From positions 128,501-192,500 of the forward strand of contig CAJNDS010000198.1 of assembly GCA_905221605.1 (NCBI GenBank): DNA of 64,000 bases, written 5' to 3'. Origin of the DNA: Symbiodinium natans (lineage: Eukaryota; Sar; Dinophyceae; Suessiales; Symbiodiniaceae). The translations under genes were made by a program, and so were the position numbers. Positions 1-12,828 of this stretch are shown here, in pieces (position 1 is the stretch's first letter; each line of letters starts with the position of its first letter). The notes beneath the pieces are model-generated. The model searched no databases. It was given only the letters and a program-made list of their open reading frames with translations, and was not told the DNA's origin.

Positions 1-1119
1 AGCTCGTCGAGAGTTCGCAAAATACCGTTTTGCGTTGATTCGCTTAAGGTGCTGGCTTCTCATTACAAACGTAAAAAACAAATGTCACTTCCAACAGATT
101 CTGAATTTGTTGAGTCTTGTGCTCTTTTCGAAATTATACGCATTCAGTTTCAATCTTTGACAAAAACATCCCAAACTTGGCTTGAAGCCCTTGTCTGCAA
201 GGGCAGCGCGGTCCAAGAAACTGAGACTATAACGTAGAGAGTCAGCCAGAAAGCCACTTGGAAAGCCGTACGTTTGCAGTGCTCGCCAGGATCCTTTGCG
301 GGAAGCCAAGGCCAGTGGGGGCGTGGTACCCAGAATGCCCCAGTGGTGCCTTTCGATCTGCCTTATACTCTCGGCAGTTGCAAGCATCGCTTATGTTTTC
401 TTGTAAAAAAATCTCTGAGTGCAGCATATGTTCTATAAAACATATCGCGCAGGCACGCCTTCCGGCACGCGGCATCAACCCTGGTCATTCCACTCTTGTC
501 GGGGGGGGGAAGGCGGGTAAGGAGTGGAGGGGGGTGGGTGGGAGTCAACAGGAAGACCTGGAACCGGCTGCCATAGCGTGGCAAGACAGCCAGCCAAGTG
601 CCCATGCTTAAAAAAAACAAATTTCGTAAAATTGAGCTGTTCCCTGTTGCTACATGCGTTTTTGAACCAATAAAGGGGCTGCACGGTGGTTCGAACAAAG
701 AAAGGAATAGCCAGCCCCAAGGCTGTAAAAGACTGTGCATGCCAGTGCATGTGTAGCTGGTTGTTGCGCAATTGCAGCCACAACCCGGGGAAAAGCGTGA
801 AGGTGACACCCAGGTCACAAATTTGTACAGGCGCAGATGCTTAAGCTATCAGGTCTTTGGCCAGCGAGCAGCTGGTTCCGCGGAGAAAGGACGTTTGAAT
901 TGAATGCTGGCTTTGACTAGAAAGCAACTGGTGCTCCTGCAGCCAAAATGTAGCTTTGAATCTGTGCTTTGAGTGGTGAGTAGCCGAAACGCATGTCTGC
1001 ACACGGAGTCCTTTACAGCTGCTGTCGTTACTTCGTACCAAGCACGCGTGTGTTTTTGGCTGAGTGCACCAGGTCCTACACATTGAAGATAAGCGTTGTT
1101 CAGCATCTACCGGCAGCTG

Positions 1120-1890
1120 TAGAAGATCAGCTGGAGATCGGTCTCGGATGGGCTCCCCAGGACCATGGCCCGGTTCACGGTGCGGCGTCGGGTGTTCTGG
1201 ACCCTCCTTCTTCTGCGGCCTCCTGGATAACTCATTTGCATCGTGTCTGTCCAACCCCATGCTCGAAACACCGTGGGCCCCCATGATTTGTAGTACGTGG
1301 AAGATTCCCAAGAATAGACCGTGCCGGTGTTCGCCGAAGAACTGGCAGACTGAGACTCATCCATCGGCTTCCAACCATAAAAATAACAGTATCTTTCATG
1401 GCACCCCTTCTTATCCTTGTACACTTCTGTGCAACCTCGTAGAAAGGACGATCCACCAACCAATGAATCCGCGCTCGCACTCCATATGTTCTGCTTGCGG
1501 ACGATGGTGAGGTCCACTTGGAACGTAACAGAGAAAAGCCAAAAGACCTTCGCCTTCACGCTCGTGCTTCCCTTCACCTCGATCTGGTCATCCGACCGTG
1601 CACCTTGACTCGCGTCAGTTCCGCCGAATATTCAGACTCCTAAACCCTCTTACCCTACAGCACCGGGACATCATCCAAAGAGACAAACCAAATGCCACAT
1701 CTTCCAGAGGTGGTCGCTGCTGCTGAAGCTTGGCCCCAGGTTGAAGACGCTCGCCGAGAGCCTAGCAGTGGTTGAGCCTGAGAATAGACCGCCCAAGATG
1801 CTTAGCCCAACGGTGCCGCTGATCGTTCCTGGGATCCAGTGCACATGGGCAAGTTTATATACGAAACTCACAACTGCCAATATGACCAAC
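1120..1890 (-). CDS. Possible two-exon gene, unrecognised membrane or secreted protein
   Basis: Two minus-strand stretches read like real protein. The first (about 1890-1690) has a hydrophobic run followed by a Ser/Gly-rich segment. The second (about 1600-1190) has alternating polar and hydrophobic residues with a Lys/Asp-rich Cys-containing patch and aromatic-rich sequence (motif YFYGWKPMDES). The frames differ, so an intron between about 1690 and 1600 is needed. I could not fix splice sites or a start codon. No family is recognised. The right edge of the second stretch becomes Arg-rich near 1200, which may be intron read-through. This is supported only by composition, so confidence is low. 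Confidence 0.35.
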
Positions 1891-2044
1891 CTCCTCCCCC
1901 TTGCTGTACTGTAAAGTCCATAAAGGTTTCGACCGGGTTGGCGGTCAAAAAGATCTGGTAAGGGATCAAAAATGAAAAAGGATCAAAAGACGAGAAGGGA
2001 CGGAAAAAATTGCCTATGATTGATGATGTTGTCTATGGTACAAA

Positions 2045-2450
2045 ATATACTGTACTTGCAGCGTTTGGGTCTCGTAGAAGCTGCACATAGTGCAAGTCGC
2101 AGCGTGGTGGCTCGCGTACTTTCTGCAGATATTGTGAATTGAAGCATACTGGGTCGCGTAAAAGCTGCAAATACTTGGAGCTCCTTACAACTTGCAGATA
2201 CTGGTCATGTTTGTTGGGGGCGCCGTCACCGCAACTGCAAAAAACATGATCGGCACAACCTTCCCTTACTGCAAAACATGGTGATGTTTTTGACCTCAAG
2301 CATAGATGTCCCAAAAAATGTCAGGGGGCGCTGCCCCCCCCCCCCCCAGTTGCAGATATCATGATCCGCACAACCCTCCCTTACTGCAAGCATGGTAGGG
2401 GCATGATGCTTTTTTGATCACAAGCATTGATGGCCTTGAAAAATTCGGGT
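2045..2450. repeat. Diverged short tandem repeats
   Basis: Between 2045 and 2215 a unit of roughly 50-60 bp containing 'agctgcaaata' / 'ctgcagatat' and 'gggtcgcgtaaaa'-type segments recurs about three times with mutations. From about 2235 to 2450 a second unit of about 115-130 bp occurs twice ('catgatcggcacaacc...cccttactgcaa' and 'catgatccgcacaacc...cccttactgcaa'). A run of C interrupts them near 2330-2348. No coding role is supported. Confidence 0.6.
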
Positions 2451-2458
2451 TGGCCCCA

Positions 2459-2487
2459 CCCTAAACCCTAAACCCTAAACCCTAAAA
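2459..2487. repeat. Interstitial telomere-like repeat (CCCTAAA)4
   Basis: Four consecutive CCCTAAA units. TTTAGGG is the plant-type telomere repeat also reported for dinoflagellates. It lies inside the window and is flanked by ordinary sequence, so it is an interstitial copy, not a chromosome end. Confidence 0.85.
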
Positions 2488-3065
2488 GTCTGTCTCTACC
2501 CTGCCGAAGAACTAGCACGGGCGCAAGAGACACACAAAGCCATGGCGACATAGCTGGTCATTTCAGGCAGCCAAAATTGTTGTCACAGTCAAAATGAACG
2601 AAATCCGTGCGAAGCAGAGAGATCAATCAGGCAAAACAAAGCACGGTGAGTAATTGTGTAGGCCTCCTGAACCCGGACTGGAAATGGAAGGAGAATTTGA
2701 CTTCTGCCACGCATTAAAAAAACAACATGTGGGATAAAATAACCTCGGTCATGGAGAATCAAATAGAAAAGAAGATGGAAGCCTAAATGCAGAAGGTAAC
2801 CATGCAATTTCTGTTTTCTCCCGCTTGCAGGGAATGGCAGGCGACTTTTGGTGTCGAGCGGGGCTTGGATTCCTGTTGCGCTTTCCCAACTGCGGTTGGC
2901 CTGACGGGCTATTGGTGGATTACCCTTCCGGTGACGTCTAAAAACGAGGATCTACACAACCTTCTGGCAAGCATGGGGCTTGCAGTAGAGAAGATGCACC
3001 ACATCAACAACTTGTAATTGAGCACCCTCGCCTTTCGCTGAGATCAACAGCTAGACCTTGGTAGT

Positions 3066-3725
3066 ATTCATATTACCATCATTCCTGTCATTACTGTTAC
3101 TACTGTTTTTCTAACAGTACTGTTATTACTCTTACTATTGCTATTGCTGTTATTACTGTTATTACTGCTATTACCGTTAATACGGTGATTACGGTTATTA
3201 CTGGTATTACTGCTATTACTGTTGTTACTGTTATTACTGTTATCACTGTTATTACTGATATCACTGCTACTACTGTTATTACTGTTATTACTGTTATTAC
3301 TGTTACTACTGTTATTACTGTTATTACTGTTATTACTGTTATTACTGTGATTACTGTGATTACTGTGATTACTGTTATTACTGTTATTACTGCAATTACT
3401 GCTATTACTGTTAGTACTGATATTACTGTTATTACGGTTATTACTGATATTACTGTTAATACTGTTATTACTGTTATTACTGTTATTACTGTTATTACTG
3501 TTATTACTGTTATTACTGTTATTACTGTTATTACTGTTATTACTGTTATTACTGTTATTACTGTTATTACTGATATTACTGTTACTACTGTTATTACTGT
3601 TATTCCTGATGTTACTGTTATCACTGATATTACTGTTATTACTGTTCTTACTGTTCTTACTGTTCTTACCGCTCTTACTGTTCTTACTGTCATTGCTGGT
3701 ATAACTAGCAATACGATTATTATTA
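3066..3725. repeat. 9-bp minisatellite, consensus ATTACTGTT
   Basis: About 70 head-to-tail copies of a 9-bp unit, the most regular part being 3280-3570; edges are degenerate. Because the period is a multiple of three and the unit lacks stops in the relevant frames, both strands stay open over about 600 bp and both would encode Val-Ile-Thr repeats (GTT ATT ACT on plus, GTA ATA ACA on minus). No start context, flanking exon or known domain supports translation, so I call it a repeat and not a gene. Confidence 0.9.
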
Positions 3726-3974
3726 CTTTTGTTGGGGGACAGGAACTAGAAGCTTGCCACTGTTTTTGAACGGAATCGTTTCTAAATCAAACATCCCTAT
3801 GCAGAGCACATTAACTGGTGAATCAAAAGCCGATGCTACACAAGATTTCTCGACAGTGCCCATAAGCATTCGGCCAAAGTTCCTGTCAAGTCCACAGCTG
3901 GAGTCCCGCCAGGCGAGTATCCCGGCTTTCTAAAACTCAGGGAACCTCAGGGATGTCAGATAACGCAGCTTCGT

Positions 3975-6900
3975 CATGACACCACGCAAGTAGTGCAAGC
4001 ACACCTGTACGCTCTACATACGCTGTCGCACTTCCCGCCTTCGATGGTTAGCCAGGCCGAGCCGACCACAATGAACACATCACCTCTCAAGGACAAGGTG
4101 ACCTTGCCCCCATAGCGAGCGTCACTCGACACGAGCCAGCCTGGGCTACTGTCCAGGGATGTCAAGAACCGCAGACACTTTCGAAACAACATGCACATCC
4201 CTAACAGATTGAGGCTCACGATTCACATACAAACATCCATCACGAAATTGTGGAAAGTGCGAAGATGTGGGAATAAACCGTGCACTCACATATAGTGTCC
4301 ATGTAAATTTCCCTATTCTGGTACATGTGGTTCTCCATTGGGGAACAGAAGCCTTCGCGCCGCCAGCCATCAGCCTCGCCCCCGCAGGAGAATGTTACTG
4401 AGACGGTAGCCACGCCCACAGAAGCGGCTGCTGTGAAGCTACCTGTGCCTTTGGCAGTAAACTCGCTGTAGGCAGCAACCGGCACCCCACTCCGCGTCAA
4501 CCTTCCCGCTTCGAAGTTGTAGCTGAAGCCGTTGCTGCCGACTCCAAAGGACCTGCTGTTTGTAATGTCCTTCACTTTTGTAAGACCGCTTGTGCCATGA
4601 GTGGCAGAAGAAAGCCTACGGTCACTGGAGTTGTCCGTGTCGAGTAAGTCGTCGTCAGACGAGTTGAAGCGGGAACCGTTGAAGACCAGATCCTCCTGTA
4701 CGTTTTCCTCCTGCGGATCCAGGTCTGGAGTTCGAAGGACAAGGTCCCAATAGTCTTCGCTTCCCACAGGTATGTTTAGCGTGCAGTTTCCAGCATCGCA
4801 AACATTGCTGAGGGCTTGGTAAAACTCCAAGGTTGTGATTGTCTCGGTCGCCGGAGACTGCTCATCGTCCTCCATCCTGTGCTGATTTTTCTCAACAAGC
4901 TTGCGTCGGCTGTAAACACAGGACCCACGAAGTAAAAGATTTAATCTCTATCGCCCGACAAAAATCATGACAGCACTCCAACGCTTGACTTTGAACCCCT
5001 GCTCCGAACCCTCAAGGGCCAAGCAAACTCCCCCAAAAGCCAGGCTTCACCGGCACTGTGAGGCCGTAGACTTGAGGGCCATGGCAGTCCAGAGAGTTCA
5101 GACCTGCGCAGTGTTGGACGAGCAAGAAAATCTGCTGCCAGGAGGAATACATGCAATGCCCAAGAAGTCAGAACGGCCCCATGCCAACCCCATAGCAATG
5201 CTTGGCCGCGTACAGTTACGTGACGCTAGCAAGAAGGGGGTTTAAGGGAAAACCCGCCTCGCTCCACCTCCTGAAACTCCTCTTCGCTCATGTTGCTGCG
5301 GAAGTTCGTAAAGTATGCCCGAGGGCTGTCTTCGATGTTTGGCAAGAAATACTTGTGCGGTATCCCAGTTGCTCGGTCCTCCCAAAACTCCACATACGCC
5401 TCCGTGTTTTCCGGGAAATCCCTGTGGTAAAGGATATATCGGTTAAACGCCCGGTCTGGCTCGCTTTCGTATGCAGTTGTCCCCACAGCAGAGATGATGA
5501 AGTCTGCAAAGTTGCCAAAGATGGTCTCATCCTCGTCCAACTCACGTTGGCTGCAGGAAGTTGCATGAGTATTGTTGAAAAACTGTTTTTGCATGTACGT
5601 GCCTGCTGTGTAGTCACGCATCGTGTGGAGGGCCATCATCGGGTAGTTGGGCCACTCTTGAACTGAAATCACCTTCTCGCGTGCCATCGCATAAACTTTC
5701 TCACGGGCCTTGATGTACTTTCCCACGACACGAGTGTCGTAATAGTACGGGTCGAAGGCAAGTCCCGGAAGGTTAGAGCGCCTGTGCTGTTCAGGTTGTC
5801 AAAGACCTGGGAGAAACAGGCGGCCTCGTAGCAAAGCTGGTAAGTGTCAAGGGTGAAGGAAAAGGGCGGCTCCAGGGCTTGCAGGGGCTTCCTCTGGCTC
5901 TCACACTTGTATTCATACTCTTCAATGAAGTTGAACATGCCGGCAATGTCCATACCAACACTCAGCCTTCTTGCGCCGTCCAATGCAACCTTTGCAATGC
6001 ACAAATTTCGCTGAAAACTACCAAATATTCGCGTGCAGGAAACATGTGTGCGGACAAGCGACCCCCAAACCCACGCCCATCTCAAGCTTAAACCCCCTGG
6101 CGTTCATCTTCTGCACAAACTCAGTAGTGACCGAGACCTCCGAATCATCCACTGTGAGATCGCCATGGATTGTTTCAAGGTCAACCACACTTCCACATCC
6201 TTAGTGGCTTCAGGCAGAAAGGGAACAGTTGCTCATGTAAGTTTTGCTGCAGTCCCAGCATCGGCTGGTCGATACGAAGCGGCGCTGGAAGCCCAACACG
6301 TCCAAAACAACCTGGCAAGCCGAACTGAAAACTGGGGATGCGACCTCCGCAACTACAAGTAGCTCCCCTTGACGTTGAAAGCCCCCTGCCCTCTGGCTCG
6401 GGCTTCGGGTCCCTAAACCCTGAAGACAGAAGCATGAAGAGCAGGAGCAGGGGGAAGAGGAGGGCGTGCTTCCAACTTAGGAAAGAGGTATGGTTGGGAG
6501 ATGACCAACCTCGGACGAGAACTAGATTGCTTGAAGATACTAGAGCCTTGATGGTGTCCCCATTCTGGTGCGGAAGGTTGAGGGTCACAGACTTCAACTC
6601 CTCTCAGGCCGCAGGTTGTGCTATCAATAAGACCCTTCCGTCGTTCATTTAGCCAAACTCACACTGCGGCACATGGAGTCCTCATAGGCGCTTTCCGGCA
6701 AAGTGGATGTCAGTGTCCGGGACTGACGCTTTGTGGGACCCGTAGCCAGCGGCTTGCTGCAGTGCTCCCCGTCTCCAAGGTCATCAGTACACTGGGTCGA
6801 TACCAGAGTGCCACCAGAGATTGTGATCTCTTTTGTAAGCTGGATGCCAAGAACAGTCGCACCGAGGCAAGTCGCAAGAACAAGGACGAACGCGACCAAT

Positions 6901-7130
6901 GTAAGCACAAGGCTGGTCCGTACATACGAGTAGTTCGTCTGCAGTCTCTTTGTCCTGTTCACGTAGGCAACGAGCTCAGAGACGTTCACCTGCCCATCGT
7001 GGTCAATGTCAAGCTCGCGCATGACGTCCTCTGGCAGCCCCAGCTTCGAGACTTGTACCTTGCCCAAAGATGGCTCGGAAAAAGTGACTCCGGTATCCCC
7101 ATCTTGCTGCTCGACCGCTCCACTGGACAT
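3975..7130 (-). CDS. Multi-exon gene: EF-hand plus single-pass membrane protein with large ectodomain
   Basis: Unrecognised family. The first exon (about 7130-6663, ATG at 7130) has one canonical EF-hand loop (DIDHDGQVNVSE) near residues 35-46, then a roughly 25-residue hydrophobic helix, then a Cys-containing segment. It ends at a GTGAGT donor (intron from 6662). Likely later exons: about 6591-6500 (after GAAG), about 6195-6075, about 5995-5226, and about 4884-4290. The last begins after a CACAG acceptor and ends at a GTGAGT donor with the intron starting at 4289. Open sequence at about 4150-3975 may be the final exon. The downstream exons look extracellular: N-glycosylation-type motifs, paired Cys, Tyr-rich segments, no motif I can name. 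Topology suggests a cytosolic calcium sensor joined through one helix to an ectodomain (inference). The reading frame changes near 5785 without room for an intron (see findings). Exon borders other than the two GTGAGT donors and the CACAG acceptor are approximate. Confidence 0.6.
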
Positions 7131-7399
7131 GATGTGCACAGGGTGCCAACGCAGCCTACCAATGCCTCTGAAGCCAAACGCCTTCTTGTCAGGCGCATAC
7201 GCACACTTGCAGTTTGGGGGGAATCAGCTACTCCGCCGTCGACGCGTAATGTCACTGCCAGGTACCAGCTAATTTGTTCTCACATGTAAGCTGGATGAAA
7301 TAATTCTAAAATCCGGGATGAAAACCAAACAAAAAAGATAAGCAAAGTGTAGCTTTCATGGTAGAAAACATGTATTGGAAAGATTAAAAACAACCAGGA

Positions 7400-7720
7400 A
7401 GCTCATGACGACCTGCAGCTTCTCGAACGACCGAAATATGAGGAATGATAAAGATTTATGAAGAGCGATAGACATGATTTAGAATTCTGATATTGATGAA
7501 AAACGAACATTGATGAGGTATGATGAAAATTGCGAAAGATGATGACATGGGAATGCCAAGTTATGAATATGATGGGTGATGAATGATGAAAGTTTATGAC
7601 AACAGATGAAAGCTGCTCAAACTGATGACATGTAAAAAACATAATAATACATCGTGAAAACGATGGAAAATTTTTGAATTCTGAAATGATGAACATGATG
7701 AAAAGTTGATGAAGAATGGT
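7400..7720. repeat. AT-rich low-complexity tract (GATGA/ATGATGAA type)
   Basis: Irregular reiteration of GATGA, ATGAT and GAAAATT words over about 320 bp. No fixed period is visible. Confidence 0.55.
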
Positions 7721-9864
7721 GCGAGGATCCGCGGTTTCAGTGGGTGGCAAATTTCCCTGGTCCCAGAAAAGCAAGTGGAGCAACTCGGTAAGGTTGCGCA
7801 AACAACCCGTCCAAATCTCACGCAATCTACTAGCAAAACTAAAGAAACAGAAGGGCTCAACCACGCCCGAGTTCCGCGAGAAGTCTAAACGTCAAAAAGA
7901 CCCCGCAAAGCCACATATGTAACCCAGAATGTCCGGTCGGCAAAAGTAACCTGGTGACTGAAACCTGGTCTCAACCAAAGTAGGTGAATCAGCACCCAAA
8001 ACAACCGTTCTTAGTTGGTTTGTTTCTACGACATGCACTGCCTCTCGGCGTTTTGTTGAAAAATGTGGGCATGGTGTTCGTTCTCCAGGTGTTCGTTCTT
8101 GGCGACATCCCGATGCTCTAGCAAGCATCCTCCTAAGGGAACTCAAGCAACACGATGCGTGCTTCCTGGATGCACTCGTGGACATGGGGGTCCTGCACGA
8201 GCTCCCGACTCCCCTCCATGGCCTTGCTCGGCCTTTTGGGGAACATATGGAGGATCCCCGCTGGGAATTAGTGCCCCATAAGCCCCCGGAAGAAACGGGA
8301 AGCCAGGAGGTTCAACCTGCTATATAGAATGGTACAACCTCGGATGCTACCAGGATCCTCGCCAAAGAGTGTCTGCAGGAGTGTTGTCGTTCCAGGCGAT
8401 GTTCGTTTGGTGTTCGTTCTCATTTGGCGTTCGTTTGGTGTTCGTTGCCTAGCACTTCTATTTCAACCCTTTCCAGTCCCAAGCTGGAAAGCTACGACTC
8501 CCTACGCCCACCGGCTTTCCAGTGGGAGCTTCCTGCCTACGATTAGGTTCCACGAGCCTTCCTGCTTTCGGCTTGACCAACTTAGGCAGTAAAAGGCCTC
8601 AGCCAAAGGCTACGGACAGGTTCAAGTTTTCGTGTTGGGCGAACTCGCGCATGTCACCGTCTTTGTGTTTGGGCTGTGAAACCGCGCCCCCTGTACTGGC
8701 ACATTGTGACTGTGACTATGGTACTGGACCCTCTTGGGCCTTTCTGAGGCGAAACCCAGCTCTCCTCCTTGGGGTTCCGTCATCGCGGTGGTTTGGCTCT
8801 GGCACCTCTTAGCGGCTACACAACAGCTTGTTGGAAAAGGCTGCGGAGCGTTTGGTTTGGCGCGGCTGGAAAGTGGTCTTTACATCCAGGGCCTTTTAAA
8901 ATCGTAAGCAAGGCGACCACCGTCAGTAGGGTTATGTGTGTGTGTGTGTGTCTGTCGCTGTCTTCTTCGCCGGAAGCCTGCCCTTTTACTGAGTATAGTC
9001 ATACTACACACCGACATGCCAAAGAATGCTCACTGATCTGCAGACGTGGAAAAAAACGCACCATCATAAAAAGACCACTGTCGGTGAGATCATAAGCACT
9101 TTTTTTTCGTTCTCCGTCTTACTGCACCAGCTCGGATAGCCTTGCATGGACAATAAAGCTTTTGAGCGCCTGGTTGGTTTCACTTCTGGCAGGACAGTGG
9201 TGTGATATGTGGTGGCGCGATGCAGAATGCCTCCGGATGGACGATGTCACTCCGACTCCGAGGTTCGATAAAGGGCACTCCTTTCCTCTACAGCAGAGGG
9301 ACAGAATTGGCTGGGAGGTTTGGAGATGCTGACATGGGTCACCAGACTGGGAAGCTGTTTGGGTGTGGGACATGGGGATATGGGAGCTGCTCTTTTTCTT
9401 GGCCCCGAAATGTTTTTTCCTTGACCCTGCCGTCTTGTCTTGGTGAACGAGCTTTGAGGCCGGAAAAAACTTTCTTTTTTCAACCACAGCACGGAGCCAA
9501 GACAAAAGACAGCCTCCCTTAGGGTTTCTTTTTTTCTTGTCTCAGAATGTTCTTTTCTTGACCTCGCATCGTTTGCATCTCAAAAATCTCCTTTTTTTGA
9601 GCTCCGCCTCTTTACTACGTCAGTAGCACGGTAGGTACGTCCAATCGAACTGTGTGTTGTCAGACAAGGTCCAATGCCCCATCAAGAAAAACAGAGGCAA
9701 GGAAGAACCAACAAAGCACCAACCAAAACAAACCGAGAAAATGGGGCAATTGAAAAACTGCGTGAAACGTAATTCCCCAGCACGCAGCCTCGAACATCCT
9801 GTATGAAGCACAAGGCCACTATCAGAACGCAAGAACGCATAAGTGCAGGCAATGTCGGCTCATC

Positions 9865-10110
9865 TCAGCAAGGGTCCCATCTTCGAGACTTGCGGCTATC
9901 CACATCAACCATCCAAGCACCCCACTTTTCGCAACCTTCACAACAATCCAAAGCCTCGCCCAGCATCCTCTCCAGAAAGCCATGTCGGATCATCACGGTC
10001 CAATCTTCGCGACTTCCGGCCCGCGGCCATCCACATCAACCAACCATCCAAGTACCACACTTTCCGCAAGCTTCACAACAATCAAAAGCCTCGCTCAGCC
10101 ACAAGCCAAA
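9865..10110. repeat. Two-copy tandem repeat, unit about 133 bp
   Basis: The block beginning 'tcccatcttcgagacttgcggc' at about 9877 recurs as 'tccaatcttcgcgacttccggc' at about 10000. It continues through matching 'catccacatcaacca', 'gcaa(c/g)cttcacaacaat' and 'aaagcctcgc(c/t)cagc' segments. The copies differ by scattered substitutions and small indels. Confidence 0.7.
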
Positions 10111-10374
10111 GTTCAAAAAGCCAACCAACGATTGATCCAAAGCAATCACAATCGATAGTTCTCACCTCCATACTGCGATCGCCAAATGTGTGCTCCCAAC
10201 AGCACCCCATGCTCAGCCATCGCCCCATCTGTTGCAATCCGAATTCCCGACGCCACATCGTCGGTAGAAACATCGCCTTGCCAATCATTGCCAGCATGTC
10301 TTCCCGGGATGTAGAAACAACGATGTAGGCTTGCGTGCAGGTCGCAGGATGAGAACTGCGTTTGGGTTCGTCCC

Positions 10375-10715
10375 CGGAAGCAAACCCTTCACCTGCGAAG
10401 CAGTAGGGAAACGAGGGAAAATAGGGATGTTTCGGGCTTCAAAACTCACAGCCTTGCACCCTAAACCCCCAGGAAGCAATATCCGAAAGCGCAAACACAA
10501 TGAGGGCGGGCAGAGCTGCGAAGCATTGGGCAAACGTCCCACAGGTTACAGGATGGTTCAAAACCTGTCATTCCAGTTTTTTGAAGCGATCCCAAACCCC
10601 CGAAGAAGCACAACCCTTCTTAGAAATAAGTGCACTGCGCTGACCTGACCTGCGAAGCATTGGGGAAACGTGGGGAAAAACGATGTTTCGATTCGGGCTT
10701 GTAGCCTGGAGAAAC
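10375..10715. repeat. Diverged repeat with 'tgcgaagca..ggg(c/a)aaacg' core, three copies
   Basis: Copies at about 10393, 10515 and 10652 share 'gcgaagca(g/t)tggg' followed by 'aaacg'. The first and third also share 'gggaaaa..gatgtttcg..ttcgggctt'. Spacing is irregular (about 120-140 bp). No coding meaning is evident. Confidence 0.55.
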
Positions 10716-12828
10716 GTCGGAAAAAATCGCCTAGCGGTGAAAAGCAATACATCTGCTGATCTTCATTGTTGAATGTTCTGTCGCATTTTGTTCTATGTGC
10801 AGCTGCTTGTTGCGTGCTGAGCTTTGACTTGCCCGCAGAGAAGTGAGACTTACAAGTGGTGGGTCCACGTTGCTGTTGAGTCTTTCAAACCAGTTTGGTG
10901 CTGTGACGGAATGTTCTGGGGGCCTTGAAGGTGCATGGCGCCGAAAACGCAGCGCAGGAACTTGGAAGAAGCATGTTTTGCGCGCTTGCCAAGTGGTGTT
11001 CTCAAAAAGGATACAATTTCGGGTTCTTACAAGGGGCCTCCACAGTGTCAGTAAGGATTCAAGTGGCTTTAAGCATTGAGGCAAACACCACATGCGCCAC
11101 GTGTGTGTTGGGTTAGCAAGCCAGTCGCCTTTCAAGCTGCGTAGTAAAATGAGACATGTGAGCAGGCAAAGCAACGCTTAGAAAGTGCTCCATGCAAAGC
11201 CACTCCGACGTGCGTGCTTCAAGTGTGCATGTACAGTGTGTACTGCAGCAGATTTTCTGTTGAAGTGTCAATGTTCTGGCTCCTAAAGCAGATCGGATGC
11301 TGCTGCCAACGTGAGACTTTGTGCAGTTAAGCACCTTTAGATGAACTGCACCTTTAGATGATCTGCACCACCTTTACACAAACTGGTTGCGTTGGCGCCC
11401 AACATTGTCTTAGTGCTCTGCAGCAGACGTTGCGTGCAATAGACACTGCGCTGATGTGGTAAAGGGGCGTTTGTTTTAAAAAAACAAAAAACTGCGTAAG
11501 GATGGTCCCGCCCAACCCGGGTTAAACCCAGGTTAAAACAACCCAGGGTCCGGCCGTCGGGGGGGGGGAGAACAACAACAACTCAGGAACCCAGGTTCGC
11601 AACCCAGGTTCGAACCCAGGTTCGAATTTTTTTTCCGAGTTGAGCGAACAAATGCTCTTTGGGATGCAACCAGAGGTTGTACCTCATGAGAGGCAAAACG
11701 TTCCTCAGGGTTTCTGGTGCTGGGTGCAAACCGTAAGAGGAAATCGGCCAGGGGTGTTTTCTCTGGCGAGGATAAACCTCCTCAGCTTCTTACCAGAGCC
11801 TGGTACCTTTTAAGAGGTGAGGAACCTTCTGACAAAAGGTCCCTCAAGGCCTTTGGTGCACGCTGTGCAGGCTGTTCAAGGGAGGCGGTCAGGGTAGGAT
11901 GTACCTCTTTGCTATTCTTGCTGGGAGGATGCAACCTTCCACAGCAACAAGCTGGCCAGCAAAGGGATGCTGGCATGATGGAGGCTGACCCACCTCCTAA
12001 CCTTGCTGTTGCTCAAGGTGGGTGCGTCTTGGTCAAACCACCAGAAGAAGGAGCCGGGTCAGACTGGGAAAACCGTAGTGCTCCCTGGTGTCAGTTGGCC
12101 ACATCCAAGCTTGGGATGCTTCGGTACCTAACCTTGCCTTGGACTATAGAAGGCGGTCAACCAGGAAAAAACAAAAGACCCAAACCAAGGCTGCGCAGTT
12201 ACATGTCTTCTTGAATTGTAGCTTCTGAACTTGTTGTTTATTTTTGTGCAATCCTGCAACCAACTGGTTCTTCACGCCGCCACAAAGCTTTGGTTAAAGA
12301 AGCACAAATTGCCGTGCACCGTGCGGCCTCTGCCTCTTGGAACAAGGCGGACTCCCAGAACAGAAGGCCTCTATTGTGAAATCTGTGCGTGAACCAGGCC
12401 GCTCTGGGTCATGTGTCAGGCACTTTAGGTTCAGCAGATGCCACGGACCTGATTACTGCCAGGAGCCATCCCAGCCGTCTTTATGACGCCGTTGGAAGGG
12501 CTGCTCCAATAGTTTCTTCTTCTCCGGCCCCCATAGGGACGCTCTTAAGTTTTGGCACGCTAGCAAGTTGAGCCACCTTGATTTTGGCAGCACTCCACAG
12601 CGTATTGGCAGCCTTTTTAATTTGCCAGGATTGGACCTCTCCATCAGTTTTGTGCCAATAGGGAGGACGATTGCAGAGGGTTAGACACTGTGGAATTCCG
12701 ATGGCAATACATTTTGTCCAGGGGCTGTTAAGTTGTGTGCAGTAGCAGCATCACACCATTCAGGTCTAAATGGACCAGAAGTGCTCCAGAGTTTGGCTGG
12801 CCACCGAAGCTGCAGTATGGCTTCCACG

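Larger units (their letters stand above)
7290..12828. other. 5.5 kb without a convincing gene
   Basis: Open frames here are short, overlap on both strands and show no recognisable domain. The stretch contains an AT-rich GATGA-type low-complexity tract (about 7400-7720), a (GT) run (8936-8951), and the diverged tandem repeats listed separately. From about 11300 to 11640 there are short direct repeats ('cacctttagatga' twice; 'acccaggttcga' several times). Confidence 0.5.

Noticed and set aside
3100-3769. Long open frames on both strands (about 200 codons each)
   Set aside because: They consist of the 9-bp minisatellite only; no start context or domain.
11717-12214. Plus-strand frame of 165 codons
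   Set aside because: Composition is not protein-like, no motif, no splice context; left as non-coding.
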